From: Fulvia fulva
Lineage: Eukaryota; Ascomycota; Dothideomycetes; Mycosphaerellales; Mycosphaerellaceae
NCBI RefSeq assembly: GCF_020509005.1
Contig: NC_063018.1
Location: 1,426,001-1,490,000 of the forward strand
Direction of reading: 5' to 3'
DNA length: 64,000 nt
Shown here: positions 21,414 to 32,035 of the stretch, one piece after another
Layout: each line of letters opens with the position of its first letter
How positions within the stretch are numbered: the first letter of the stretch is position 1
The notes under the pieces: generated by a model
The model's database searches: none
What the model saw: only the letters and a program-made list of their open reading frames with translations
Told to the model about the DNA's origin: nothing
Program-made: the position numbers and the translations under genes

Positions 21414-23342
21414 CTATGAGAGCATAGTAGCGAACTCGTCTGCTGCTTGCTCGTTTACGTCTTCGGTAGGCGGGAGAGGTTCTTCTGGTTCTATGCCTGT
21501 ACGAGGGTGGTAACCTCTCGTAGTATAGAAGGGAGAGTAGCTAGTAGTCTCCGAGTCCCAGTTACGAGTAGCGAACTCCACCGTAGGGATATGCTGAGGC
21601 CAATCCTTCTGGTGGTAGTCGACGAAGCAACGAAGGACCTGCTCGAGGATAGCGTTCGTAATTTCGGTCTGGCCGTCGGTCTGTGGCTGAAAACTGGTCG
21701 AGAGGTTATGCTTGATGCCCAGGATAGCACACAGACGCTTCCAGAAGTGCGAGATGAACTGGGTGCCTCTGTCAGAGGTGATGCTATCCGGGAGGCCTTG
21801 AAAGCGCCAGACGAATTCGTAGAACAAGCGAGCAGTCTCCTTTGCGGTCATGCTCCAGCACGGGATCATGTACCGGTCCTTGGAGTGACGGTCCACGATC
21901 ACTAGAAGGGCCTTTGCTTTCACGCCGCTGAAGGTCTTGCCGTGAGGAAGATCGGTGATAAAGTCCATAGTGATGTGCTTCCACGGACGATCAGGAGCCG
22001 GGAGAGGGTGCAAGAGACCGTGGGGACGGTGGCGGTTAGCTTTGGCTCTTCGGCAAGTAGCGCAGTTCAGCACGTAGCGGCGGACGTCCTTCCAGGAATG
22101 CGGCCACCAGTAATACCTAGCGAGGAGCTTGTGGGTCTTGGCTACGCCTGGGTGACCCCCAGAGGCGGAGTCGTGGATGATTTGAAGAATCTCAGCTCGG
22201 ATATTAGAGCCTTCGGGCTGCGGTACGTAAAGCTTCTTACGGAAGTAGACGACACCTTCCTGGAGCTCGCACTCGGACAGCGAGAAGCCCGGGAATGTCC
22301 TCGCGCCAGATCCAAGGGCCTGAACTAACTCTTGGGCGTCTATGTCGGCATCGTACGCTGTTCGTACTCGTGCCATAATGCCTTCGGGCTGCTCCTCATT
22401 ATCAAACCCCTCAAAGTCTGATTCGGATGAGCCGTCGGTCGTTACTGAGCCCTCTTCATCGTCGTTCAAGTCCTCAGCGTCCGAGGCGTATTCTTCAGGC
22501 TCGGATTCATCGTCACTCTCGTCAAGGTAGGCAGGAGCGAGCACGAGAGTAGCAAAGGAAGCGGCGAGCGTAGGCTGGCCGTTCGATAGGTACTCTCGAA
22601 GCTCGGAAGAGAGGTTGTGCTCTTTGATGACTTGTTGCCCTACGATTTGCCGGCCCCCTCTTCGATCAACTGGAGAGTCACCAGGGCGGCGGGTAAGGGC
22701 GTCGGCCATCGAGTTGGCCTTGCCGGGCGTGTACGAGATCACGAAGTTGAACCGGGAGAGGAACTCGCTCCAGCGGGCCTGGCGACGATTGAGCAGCTTG
22801 CTCTTCATAAAGTAGACGAGGTTCTTATGGTCGGAGCTTACTTGGACGGGCATAGCAGAGCCTTCGAGCTCGGGGCGCCACTCTTCGAAAGCTTTGACGA
22901 TGGCGAGAAGCTCCTTGTCGTAGATCTCGTAGTTACACTCCGTGGCGGTCATCTTCTTGGAGAGGAAGGCGACAGGTAACCAGGGGGATTCAGGCGAGCG
23001 GCGTTGTAGCAGGACACCGCCCACCACGCCGTCGGATGCGTCGGTCTCTACACGGGTCTCCAGTTCGAAATCGAAGTGCCGTAGAAGCGGGTTCTTAACA
23101 AACTTCGCTTTGAGCAAGTCAAAAGCCTCCTGGCATTCGTCGGTCCAGGCGAACTTCTCACCCTTGCGCGTGAGCTTCGTCAAAGGGCGTACCACGCCCG
23201 AAAATGCGTGGATGAAGCGGCGGTAGAAGTTGGCAAAGCCTAGGAAACCCTGGACCTCTTTGACGTTCGTAGGAGCATCCCATTCGACGATAGCGTCGAT
23301 CTTCTCTTGGTCCATCTTGATGCCGTCTGCGGTAATGATCAA
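21414..23342 (-). pseudogene. Gypsy F pol: RT thumb, RNase H and integrase
   Basis: This is the longest open stretch of the window, 642 codons from the Met at 23342. It is an internal part of pol, and the frame continues upstream. In order: RT thumb (VQGFLGFANFYRRFIHAF, residues about 29-46), RNase H (VETDASDGVVGGVLLQ; EIYDKELLAIVKAFEEW), an acidic spacer of about 45 residues (DESDDESEPEEYASDAEDLN), the integrase zinc region H-H-C-C (GGHPGVAKTHKLL ... CATCRRAK), and the D-D-E core (MDFITDLPHG, TSDRGTQF, DGQTEITN). All catalytic residues I can see are intact. It ends at a TAG that is probably a mutated Trp or Gln. Confidence 0.9.
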
Positions 23343-23405
23343 ACCAAGGAACTTGACTTCGGTCTTCTCAAACTCGCACTTGTCGATGTCGAGCTGTAAG
23401 CCGGC

Positions 23406-23921
23406 GTCTACGAGCTTCTAAAGGACCTTACAGACGTGCTCGCGGTGCTCCTCCTTGGTCTCGCTGTAGACTAGGATGTCGTCGATATAGGCAGTGCAGA
23501 ACTGATCGAGGAACTCCTGAAGGATGTCGTTAATGAAGTTCTGGAAGGTACTAGGCCCGTTACAAACGCCGAAGGGCATAACGAGCGACTCGAACAGCCC
23601 GTAGCGAGTACGGAAGGCTGTGAGATACTCGTGTCCTTCTGCCATTCGTAACTTGTTAAACGCAGCGATGACATCGAGCTTAGTGAAGTACTTGGCCTTA
23701 GAGAGGCGCTCGAGCGTCTCCTAAATCAACGGTATTGGGTAGCGGTTCTTCTTTATAACAGCGTTCAAGCCTCGGTAGTCTACGTAGAAGCGTAGACCAC
23801 CGCCGGGCTTCTTGACGAACATGACGGGACTGCCAGCGCTGGAACGGCTCGCTCGAATGAACCCCTTCTTTAGGTTCTCTTCGAGGTATCTCTTGAGGAC
23901 GATAAGCTCTTCTCGGGACAT
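23406..23921 (-). pseudogene. Gypsy F reverse transcriptase palm
   Basis: Same frame as the long downstream stretch, with TAG codons between 23718 and 23720 and near 23416. Blocks: [59 protein letters not shown] and the catalytic YIDD at 23478-23489, intact. FYVDYRGLN has Tyr where most relatives have Cys, another TGT/TAT change. Upstream it connects to the protease through a short linker. Apart from the stops it would encode a standard Ty3/gypsy RT. Confidence 0.88.
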
Positions 23922-24188
23922 GGAATATAACGGTCCGAACGGTGTCTCTGCACCTTCTTCTAGCTCAATCTTATGGTCGTGAGGGCGATGAGGAGGCAGC
24001 TCGTCTGCGGCTTTAGCATCGAATACGTGGAGGATGTGGTGTGCCTAAGGAGGGACCTTCGTAGCAGGGTCGGTAGGTGTACGCTTCTTGTCGAGCTTCT
24101 CGAGGGCGATGTCGATATCGCGGAGAGAGGCGGCGAAGACTTGAGCTTTGGGCTGCTTAGCAGCAGTGGTGAAGGCAGCGGCGTTCAC

Positions 24189-24704
24189 CTAGAAGATCTT
24201 GGTATACTTAGGACCGCGCTGAGGCGGCGGAGAAGGCGGAGGTGCCGGAGGAACTTCTAGAGGGAAGCTGACAGTAAGGGAAGTCCAGTCGATGATAGGT
24301 CGGTGTCGTCTGAACCAGGGGAGGCCGAGGATAAACTTCTGATGCGGTAGGGACGTAAGGAAGCTGGTGATCGACATACGCTTGCCTCCGAGGGTGATTG
24401 ACGTGTGTACAACATGAGTAATCTTACTAGTGGTAGTCTCCGTGCCGTCAAAGAGTTCAAGGGTGCGAGGGTACTTCAGTTCCTGGGGTTCGAGGTTGAG
24501 AGAGGTCGCGAGTTTATAGTCTATAAAAGACTCGCCTAGTGCGCCAGTGTCTATGAGAGTGAGATTGGAAGAAGAGAGTTTCTTTGAGCCGATATTTACA
24601 TTCGTGACGAACGGTTTGCAAGCGTGGTCCTTGCCCGTCTCGTCGTACAGGTCTAGCTGTGCTGTATTGATCCTCAACTTCTTTCCTCTCTTCACTTTCG
24701 GTAA
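24189..24704 (-). pseudogene. Gypsy F protease
   Basis: An open stretch of about 170 codons in the pol frame, with no ATG at its start. The retropepsin active site reads LTLIDTGALGESFIDYKLA (D-T-G intact). Further on are KFILGLPWFRRHRPIIDW, the ILG-x-PWL block of this fungal family, and a Pro-rich tail (PPAPPPSPPPQRG). It lies between gag and RT and overlaps the end of gag in the -1 frame, so it is probably made as a gag-pol frameshift product. A TAG at 24189 separates it from the RT linker. Confidence 0.85.
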
Positions 24705-25903
24705 ACGTTGTTCTTGGTCTTCATCGCGTCGATGAGGAAGACCTAGGCTTTTTCCTGCTCAGCGGGAGCAGTAGGAGCAGGCTCGATAGCGCCGACAGCG
24801 CCGCGAACCGGGTTGCGGGCGTTACGGGCAGCGAGCTGCGGACAGTTGGCTGCGATGTGGCCTGGACCGCCGTAGTAGGTGCAGAGTCCGGCCTGGCGAC
24901 GGCGAAGCTTCTCTTCGGGAGTGAGCTTACCGTTGACGAGGCCCTGGACTCGAGGGACGGCGGCACCAGCGCTAAGATCCATAGCGTCACCTACAGAGAC
25001 GGGGGGGAGAGCCGTAGGAGCGGCGGCGCCTAGTGGAGCAGCGAAGTGGCTTCCGGGACCACGAGGCTGACGACCTTGAGAACGGGAAGCGAGGAGAGAG
25101 GCGGTGTGTTTCATGTTGGAGTCGAGGCGCTGGCAGGTCTCGACGAGCTCACGGAAGCTCATAGCACCGACGTCCTTGTCCTCGAGGGCTCGAAGAAGCT
25201 CTGCTGACAAACCACGGCGGAGAGTGCTCTTCTTGGTCTCTTCGTTGTAGCCGGTGAACCCGATGTCGCGGTTGAAGGCCGCGAGGTACTCGGCGAAGCT
25301 CTTGTTCTTCTGGAGGAGGTTGTGGATGGCGTTCTGGGCGGTGGCTCTACGGTCTGGATCACCAAAGGCAGCACGGAGGTCCTGCATTAAGGTGAGGACG
25401 TCCGGGCAGCCGATAGTCTGCGTAGCGTTGTCGATGTAGTGTTGTACCTGAGCCGCGGCGTCTCCCCGAAGGAGGGAGAAGACGTACGTGACTTTGTCCT
25501 TCTCTTGCGGAAAGTGGTCGGCATTAGCCAACAGCTTGATGGTGAGCTGTGTCTCAAATGCCTCAAACTTGCTCTTGTTGCCGTCGAACTCGTCTGGGTC
25601 GTTGACCTTCTTATAGAAGTGCTGGCGGCGGTTGTCGTCGGCGTGCGGGGCGAGGTTCTAGAAGGTGTTCACAATACCTTGAAGGTATGTTGCTTGGTTG
25701 TTTGCTTGCTCGACCTGCTGGGCGGTCTCGCGGAAAGAGGAGACGGTGCGGTTGATGAGAGCGTAGGCGGTGTCGGGGTTGGCGTTTGCCTAGGCACCGA
25801 AGGCAGCGGCGTTCGAGAAGGGGATGTCAGTCCACTCACTGAAGTGGAATGGAGTGTCTTGGTTGTCGAGGTTGACACCTCTATCGGTAGCGTGGTCACC
25901 CAT
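24692..25903 (-). pseudogene. Gypsy F gag
   Basis: From the ATG at 25903 (MGDHATDRGVNLDNQD) to a TGA at 24692-24694, 404 codons, with three internal TAG codons near 25790, 25657 and 24743. TGA is not a RIP product, so it should be the true end. The capsid part shows QEKDKVTYVFSLLRGDAAAQV and LLQKNKSFAEYLAAFNRDIG, typical of fungal gypsy gag. A knuckle CTYYGGPGHIAANC has Tyr for the second Cys (TGT to TAT). The 262-codon stretch 24743-25531 is uninterrupted. The pol frame overlaps its 3' end. Confidence 0.87.
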
Positions 25904-25945
25904 AAGGATGACTCGAGTGGTTGACGGTTTGTTGGTCTTTTGTGA

Positions 25946-26465
25946 TGTCAGGGCGAGAGCCTGGCCTATGAGATGTAAGGGTGAAAGCGAGAATGCAGGT
26001 GCGAAGTGCAGATGCAAAAGGGTATGGTATGATTGCTACACAAAACAAAAGACGAAGAAAGCAAGAGAGGCCTAGGGAAGGCCAGATATTTATACGCGAC
26101 CCTCGCGAGTGCGTGTCCCCGCATCAACAGGGCTAACCCGTGCGAAGCCGCGCTTAGCAGCTTTGCTCAAAACCTTATTCCAACCTGCCCTACGTTCCGA
26201 GTCTTCCACGTGCTTCTTCTAGGGTCCAGCGCAGTCGCGGGTACTCGCGGGAGTGCCGTGAGTCACACAGTCACGAGCCGAAGTGAATCTGTCAAGGTTT
26301 AGTAGAGGGGTGAATTTGGAGGGCTAGGTCCCGTAGTGAATATTGCGGGGCATGTGATTCTTGGTGCTTACACACTAAGCTAGACTGTCACTTCTTAACG
26401 ACTTCTGAGCACTCTGAGGCTCTTCTGTCCCCACCTTCTGTACACTCTGTAGGGAGACTATGACA
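25946..26465 (-). repeat. Gypsy F 5' LTR
   Basis: 520 bp from TGTCAGGG to ATGACA, partner of 20175-20694. It keeps the unmutated base at some of the differing sites and the mutated base at others. No tRNA primer-binding site was recognised with confidence in the internal bases next to it. Confidence 0.92.
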
Positions 26466-26470
26466 ATAAC
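26466..26470. other. Target-site duplication ATAAC (right, gypsy F)
   Basis: Exact partner of 20170-20174, directly right of the F LTR. Confidence 0.9.
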
Positions 26471-27787
26471 CTACCTATTATACTAGGTATTTATATCTTC
26501 GCTCTTTCCTCCTACTACGAGGTACTAGGCCTAGCGGTAGCGAGCTCTTAACATCTAGTACCTCGTCTAATATCTATTACGCGCTCTTATTACTATTATC
26601 GTCCTCTACTTTAATTAGGGTAGGCGGTAGCTAAACTTGACTAGGGACTAGTTCGTAGGCTAGTTAGAGTAGATTAGTATAAAACCCGTTATAGAGATTA
26701 CTAAGGGAGCGTAGTAGGTCTAGACGATACGTATTGTACGGTAGGACTTCTATAATCGCGTATAGCCCTACGTAGCGGTAGTTAAGCTTCTTTAATAGTC
26801 GCTTCGTTTGCTAGTTACGCGTACTAAGGTAGACTAGATCGCTAACCTTATATCGTAGTATAATTATACGGTAATTATTAGTATAATCTACCTAGCTTAC
26901 TTATACTATTTCTATCGAATCCCGAAGTCTATATCTTAGGTTAGTTATACGTCGAGCAAATACGTTAGTAGACTATACGTCGAGCCGTTAGTTATCTAGT
27001 AGTAATACTTATAGTAGGTTAAGTTTAGTATTAGTATACCGGAGGTTCTTACTAATATTTACTATAAACGGGCTTACTTCTATAGTCTTAGAGACGTAGT
27101 CGTTAGCGGTAAACTCTATAAGAGGTAACTAATCTAGCTAATCGTCCTATATATAGCTAATAAATACGCGTAAATATTGTTTTATTATCTTGTTCGTATT
27201 CTCGCTTTAACTATCGGTCTCCGGTTAGTAACCCGTTAAGATCTTACGTTTAATCTATAGTAGCTTATAGAGCCGCCCCTAAAAGGCGGAGATCTACTAA
27301 GGCCCGCGGTCTAATATAATCGTCTTCGGTAGGCTATAGCGTAAAAAGATATACTTAATATAGATATAGGCGATATATTTAGCTATTATCTCGAGGATAG
27401 GAATATAATATTGCTCCTTCCCTAAGTAATCCGTAACTATAAGTACGTTCTCGTAGATCTAGCTATCTACCGTATACCTAGCTAGGGGTAGATCGACTAT
27501 AAAGTCTATTACGACATCGTCCTAAGTATTAAATAGAACTAGTAGCGGTATAAGTAGCCCGTATTAAAATTTATTAATACTACGGCTATTACGGTATATC
27601 TAATAGACGCGTATAAAGGACCTAATAAAACGAGTTATTTAAGGCTATATATAGTACCGTAATACTAATCTACTCGTAGTAGTCTTTCCTAGGTATCCTA
27701 CTACTAGCGTATCGTAGAAGGCTTTAATATTATATATATAGATAGTGTTCTCTTTATCGTCTATAGGCGGGATAAAAAGGCTATATC
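26471..27787 (-). pseudogene. Gypsy D, piece 2: integrase
   Basis: The minus strand gives a zinc-binding region (LRYYIQPQITRFIRSFIRVY, Cys changed to Tyr, about 27600-27660), the core blocks TIILDRGPQQISAFQGRLY and GYQPETDSQSENTN (about 27205-27330), then RYVGLYAIIEVLPYNTYRLD, the GPF/Y-like module. The first half of a chromodomain (KYLVQ) comes at the left end. The frame continues to 20174 on the left (across gypsy F) and to 40816 on the right (across copia C). Many RIP stops. Confidence 0.8.
27783..27787. other. Target-site duplication ATATC (left, copia C)
   Basis: ATATC directly left of the first C LTR. The same five bases follow the third C LTR at 40811-40815, not the second, where the next bases are ATCCT. 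Confidence 0.85.
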
Positions 27788-28195
27788 TATTACGAATATA
27801 GGTTAGTAGGTATATCGTACGGTACTAAGACTAACTTAGTATATACTAAGCTAGTCGAGATAATAGTACGGCAATACTACCGAGACACCGTACGAATAGT
27901 AAGAGTAACTTAGAGGACCTAAAGTTACTTAGCTAGTTAGTACGAGACTGTTAGAGGAACTACCGTCGTAGGATAAGATATAGGTAAACCCGATAAGGCG
28001 TAGTGAAATAGAACTAGGACTAGAGTAATATCCCTCTATATAGGTATAAGAGACGTAGTCTCTATACCGATAGTAGAGATACCTTTAGTACTAAACACTA
28101 TTCTACTATATACCTTCGTATACTATATTAGTCCTTCCTCCTTCCCTATTACGTATCCTAACTTCCGTATATATATATATTATACCTATTTAATA
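27788..28195 (+). repeat. Copia C 5' LTR
   Basis: 408 bp, from TATTACGAAT (RIP form of TGTTACGAAT) to CCTATTTAATA (RIP form of TTTAACA). Near-identical to the two LTRs at the far end. Confidence 0.9.
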
Positions 28196-28212
28196 GGCTA
28201 TAAGCCCGGGTT
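28196..28212 (+). other. Copia C primer-binding site
   Basis: GGCTATAAGCCCGGGTT directly after the LTR. It matches the block after the B, B2 and 10683-10885 LTRs, with one C/T difference. Confidence 0.75.
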
Positions 28213-28568
28213 TACTTAATAGGACATCGATATACTAAGGAAGTACGACGTAGGGTATTATACCCTATACCCGGAATCCGTATAATAATATATAAATAGA
28301 CTCGGGGAGTCTACTATACGGAACGCTACTAATAGACTCGGAGAGTCTAAGCTTATTCTAACTACCGTAGTTAAGTAGAGCTTACTATATATCTAAGGCT
28401 ACCTTCGCTATAGAAGACTTAACGAGTTATAAGGGCCTCCGGAAGGTCGGCCCTACCCTTACTCGTAAGAACTAGAAGCGCTAGTTCGTTATACTACGAG
28501 ACTATCTCGAAAGCCGGGAGGTATTCTAGGTTATCGACGACTCGTCGGCTGATCTCCTAGAGTCCGTT

Positions 28569-29370
28569 ATGCCTAAGTTTACTTTAAAGGCAAACGGTAT
28601 AGCGAGATATACTATCTTAGTATATTTGTCCGAGGAGGATAACTAAGAAATCTTAGATATACGAGATACGAAAGAGATCTAGAAACTTCTATAGAAGAAG
28701 TATAGTAAGGTCTTTAAGGTATACGTAGTAGCGCTTATAAAACAGCTAGTATCGTTTAAGCTACCGGACGATTAGACACTTAGACAAGGGTAGATATATC
28801 TAGGTAACCTATCTATATAGATTACCGAAACAGATAGTAAAGAGACCTACTATAAGGACCCTATCCGGAGGTTTAAGTACCTACTAAGTAGCCTCCCGGA
28901 CGTCTACGCTAGTACTAGGGACACTATCCTAGCCTAGCTAAACCTAGACTAGGAATCCGCTATAACCTTACTTAAATTCTACGAATTACGGATCTAAGAG
29001 AGTAAGGGCGAGACCGGTCTATACTCCTAGAGATAAGGGGGTAAGAGCGGCTACTTTATCTACGATAGTAACTACCTAGTTATATCGTACCCGGAACTAG
29101 ATTCCGTAAAGGAGTTTATTAAAAGAAGAACACCTAGAAGTAACCGGAGAAGAAGTCCTACGAAGAGCTAGTCCGGGATCTAGAGAAGGCCTAAAACGCC
29201 CTTAAGAAGTCTAGGAAACAGTAGAAGGATAGGAGGAGCTAATCCGATAACAAGACAAAGGTAAAGGCGATACGAGCCTATACCTTATAAGAAAGCGATA
29301 CCGAGGAAATATACGATAACAAAGTCGCCTATTCTACTACCGAAGTAAAAGGTAAGTTTCCCGCCTCTAA
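28569..29370 (+). pseudogene. Copia C gag
   Basis: A surviving ATG at 28569 opens MPKFTLKANGIARYTILVYL. The next part, KYSKVFKVYVVALIKQLVSF and FKYLLSSLPDVYASTRDTIL, has the look of the copia gag (UBN2/retrotran_gag type) fold. The C-terminal part is basic (KRRTPRSNRRRSPTKS), in place of a readable zinc knuckle. RIP stops throughout. The start is supported by the copy's position, about 370 bp after the PBS. Confidence 0.65.
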
Positions 29371-29945
29371 ATAGTTACTAGACTCCTATACCTCCTTATA
29401 TATAACTAATAATAAGTCTCTATTTAGATTGCTTAGGAAACTAGCGAGAAAGAAAGTAATTAAAGACGGTAGGGGGTACCTAGATATATTCTATAAAGGA
29501 ATAGTAACTATAGGAGGACTAACGGGGAAACAAATTACGCTAGAGAAAGTCTTGTTTATTCCTAATCTCGGAGTTAATCTAGTTTTATAGAGGTAGTTTA
29601 GTAAGTAATTCGATATCAAATCTCTAAACTTTATACTTAAGTATAAGAGCGGAAAGCCTATCGTATAAACAGTTCTACGAGGTAGGGTACCGGTAGTATC
29701 TTCGATATCCGACTCCCTAAACTAGGTAGATAATAGACCCCCGGAGATACTATACGAGGAAGCTCTAGCCGCGGTAACTACCGAGGATTAGTAGGAGCTT
29801 TAGTATAGAAGATTCGTATACCTAGGTAAAGGATTACTCCGGAACGTCTATACGGTAAGTAATAAGAAGGACCCGATTCTTATCCCGGACGAGTATAACT
29901 ATAAGGTATACTCTATCGCGAATATACGGAAGTTTAAAGGCGCTA
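29371..29945 (+). pseudogene. Copia C protease and pre-integrase region
   Basis: SYTSLYITNNKSLFRLL, then VKDGRGYLDIFYKGIVTIGG and VLFIPNLGVNLVLQRQFSK follow the layout of a copia retropepsin and the strand that precedes the integrase zinc region. Copia B has the same layout at 56310-56560. The D-S/T-G active site is not legible. The pre-integrase part (QELQYRRFVYLGKGLLRNVY, about 29790-29850) has Tyr replacing the expected His. Confidence 0.6.
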
Positions 29946-29949
29946 TTAT

Positions 29950-30427
29950 AGAACAAAAGAACGAAAGACTTACGCTTATATCTATTGATATCTACGGACC
30001 CTTCGAAAATACGATATCTAGGCTAGGTTTTAAATACTAGCTAGAGATTATAGATAACTTCTTAAGAAAGAAGTAGGTAATCCCGCTTAAGAACAAATCC
30101 GACGCACCGTAAGTACTACGATAATAGCGGCTAACTATAGAGAAAGTATCTAAATACTACGTAAGAGTAGTACGGAGTAATAATGTACCTAAGCTACTAA
30201 TAGTTCTTAAAGAATAGGAGAAAGAATCGGGGGTTTAATACGATACGACGGATGCTTATAACTCTATACAAAACGGAGTAGTAGTAAGGTTAATCTAGGT
30301 ATCGGAGAACGCGATCCGCGTAATACTTAAGGAATCGGGGATGCCGGTAAAATTCTAGCCTAAAGCGCTAGAGGTATAGGCGGTTATACGTAACCTACTA
30401 CTAAAAGGACCGTTACTTAAGTAGATC
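29950..30427 (+). pseudogene. Copia C integrase, first part
   Basis: The integrase core starts with LTLISIDIYGPFENTISRLG (first Asp region near 29990) and continues YQLEIIDNFLRKKQVIPLKN, VVRSNNVPKLLIVLKE (second Asp changed to Asn) and DAYNSIQNGVVVRLIQ (Glu region damaged). The frame ends at 30427, where B2 is inserted, and resumes at 37284. Confidence 0.72.
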
Positions 30428-30507
30428 TATAAAATAGGTACGAGTTATATAGTAGTAGAAGACGGCGGATTATACGAAAGACGAAGAAGGACCTAATAGG
30501 ATAGCGT

Positions 30508-30520
30508 GTATCTATATATA
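30508..30520. other. 13 bp target duplication of the LINE copy (left)
   Basis: GTATCTATATATA, identical to 31839-31851. This length is normal for target-primed LINE insertion. Confidence 0.85.
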
Positions 30521-31838
30521 GATAGATAGATTTGTTATTCCCCTATTCTAGGACCCTATCCGGCCTATATAGGTATATATCTATTGTTATATACAAAGGG
30601 AAACCCGAATAGGTAAAAACCCTTCCCGCCCCCGACTACTCCTTATCTAGTTTAGCTTTCCCTCTAAACGTACGTAGTCTATATTACTACCCCGTTAGCC
30701 CCCGCTCCTAGCCGGTCTCGTCGCGCTACGTCGTGTCCTCTCTTCCTATACTATTCCTACTAGGCGGTACTGTTCTAGCTAGCCCTTCTCTAGTATCTAG
30801 TTCGTAATACGCCGTAGGTCCTTAGCGTTATTAAGAAGTGCCCTAATCGTCCGGTTCCTCGCCTTTACTATCTACTCCCCTCTTCCTAGCGACCACCTCG
30901 GACAGACGAGGAGTACGTACCGTACGTTCTAGGAGCGATAGCCGTAGGGGTAGCTAGTATTCGTATATCCTAGAACCTTCCTCTATAATAGGTACCCCTA
31001 GAGGCCGATATGTTCGCTTCGTAGTTAGGTTACTATACTACTCTATACCCTCGTAAGGCGGTAGTAGATAAGCTTCGGGGGGTACTTAACCGCGGATTTT
31101 ATAGCTGACTATTCCTTAGGTTGTCCCGCTAGCTAAGGGCGTCTACTATGCCCTATAACCTAGTTGTTCTACCTCTCTTTCTATAGTTACTCTATAAACG
31201 ATTTCTTACCTTCCTATTATATTACTAGCTATTCGTCCCTTACCCGGTAGTTCGGCTCGTTTCCGGGTCGAATACCCCTATACGCTAGTACTAATTCGCG
31301 GGCCCTTACGACTACACTAGCGATGACCTTCTATACTAGGTACTATGCCGACTTGCCTAAGTAGGAGGTCCGTAGTCCCTAGATATATAGGTCGATCGGC
31401 GGTATAGCGGTCTCGTACTTAAGTATCCTCGTTAGTATCGACTTATATACCCCGGTGACCTTCCTTAGGCATTAGTTTTAGATCTTCGCTAGCGGCGCGA
31501 CGAGTCCCTTCGATAGGTAGGCCCTCTCGCCTAAGGACTATACTTAGCTACTATAGGTAAGGACTAGCCGTATAATAGCCGTATATAGAAGTCGTGACTA
31601 CCGGAAGTCCGCCCCCTATATAGACGTAGTGAGCCTCTAGTATAATGCTATATTCTGTTTAGCTTTCCGTAATATTACCTATACGTACTTCCTCTACCGT
31701 AGCGCCGGGTCTACCTATAGTCCGAGGATCCTAAGCTAATTTGCCGGGTTAGTCGTATACCCCTATATCTAGATAGAAGCTTATATATTATAGAACCGTG
31801 GCCGGCGCGTAAAGTGTATCAGATTGTACTTTTCTATA
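30521..31838 (-). mobile_element. 5'-truncated LINE copy (RNase H/knuckle end and 3' UTR)
   Basis: The minus strand ends in a (TATC)n tail (plus-strand GATAGATAGA at 30521). The coding part ends with a knuckle tail, YPYGYRSQNVRYVLLVCPRW (about 30865-30930), matching the LINE-3 C-terminus pattern C-x-C/Y-G-Y-x-S-Q-N-V-x-H-x-L-L-x-C. Upstream (31050-31770) a frame with a few stops may be the region after the RT. The 13 bp GTATCTATATATA at 30508-30520 and 31839-31851 is a perfect target duplication. Confidence 0.85.
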
Positions 31839-31851
31839 GTATCTATATATA
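31839..31851. other. 13 bp target duplication of the LINE copy (right)
   Basis: GTATCTATATATA, the exact partner of 30508-30520. It continues the B2 LTR (AGTATCGCCGG). Confidence 0.85.
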
Positions 31852-32035
31852 GTATCGCCGGTATTAGTATAGGTAGATACTAGGTGTCCGGATGTTTACT
31901 AGCCTATAAGCTAGTAAACCCTAGTCACGTAATCTAGTTATATAACACACCTACACCTATATACTTGTCCTACGGCCTATATGTTCTTAACACTCCTACT
32001 TAGGCTATATAGTCTCCTATAATCCCTTTACGTAA

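Larger units (their letters stand above)
20175..26465 (-). mobile_element. Gypsy F: complete, weakly RIPed chromodomain Ty3/gypsy element
   Basis: It has 520 bp LTRs at both ends (TGTCA...TGACA), a perfect ATAAC target duplication, a gag with zinc knuckle, and a pol with protease, RT, RNase H, integrase and chromodomain. CpA and TpG are frequent (7 CpA, 4 TpG and 5 TpA in 24961-25080), unlike its surroundings. Only a handful of TAG codons break gag and pol. Pol is in the -1 frame relative to gag. It is the youngest-looking element here and lies inside gypsy D. Confidence 0.93.
30428..31992 (-). repeat. B2 3' LTR, split by a LINE insertion
   Basis: 30428-30520 and 31839-31992 together make one family-B LTR (minus strand TGTTAAGAACATATAGG ... 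TAGGTAC). The 1318 bp between them is a LINE 3' end with a 13 bp duplication. The LTR keeps the palindrome described for copia B, in mutated form (31894-31919). Confidence 0.85.

Noticed and set aside
21447..26302. Numerous plus-strand and off-frame open stretches inside gypsy F
   Set aside because: Shadows caused by the higher GC content and few stops of this young element; the minus-strand pol and gag frames carry the motifs.
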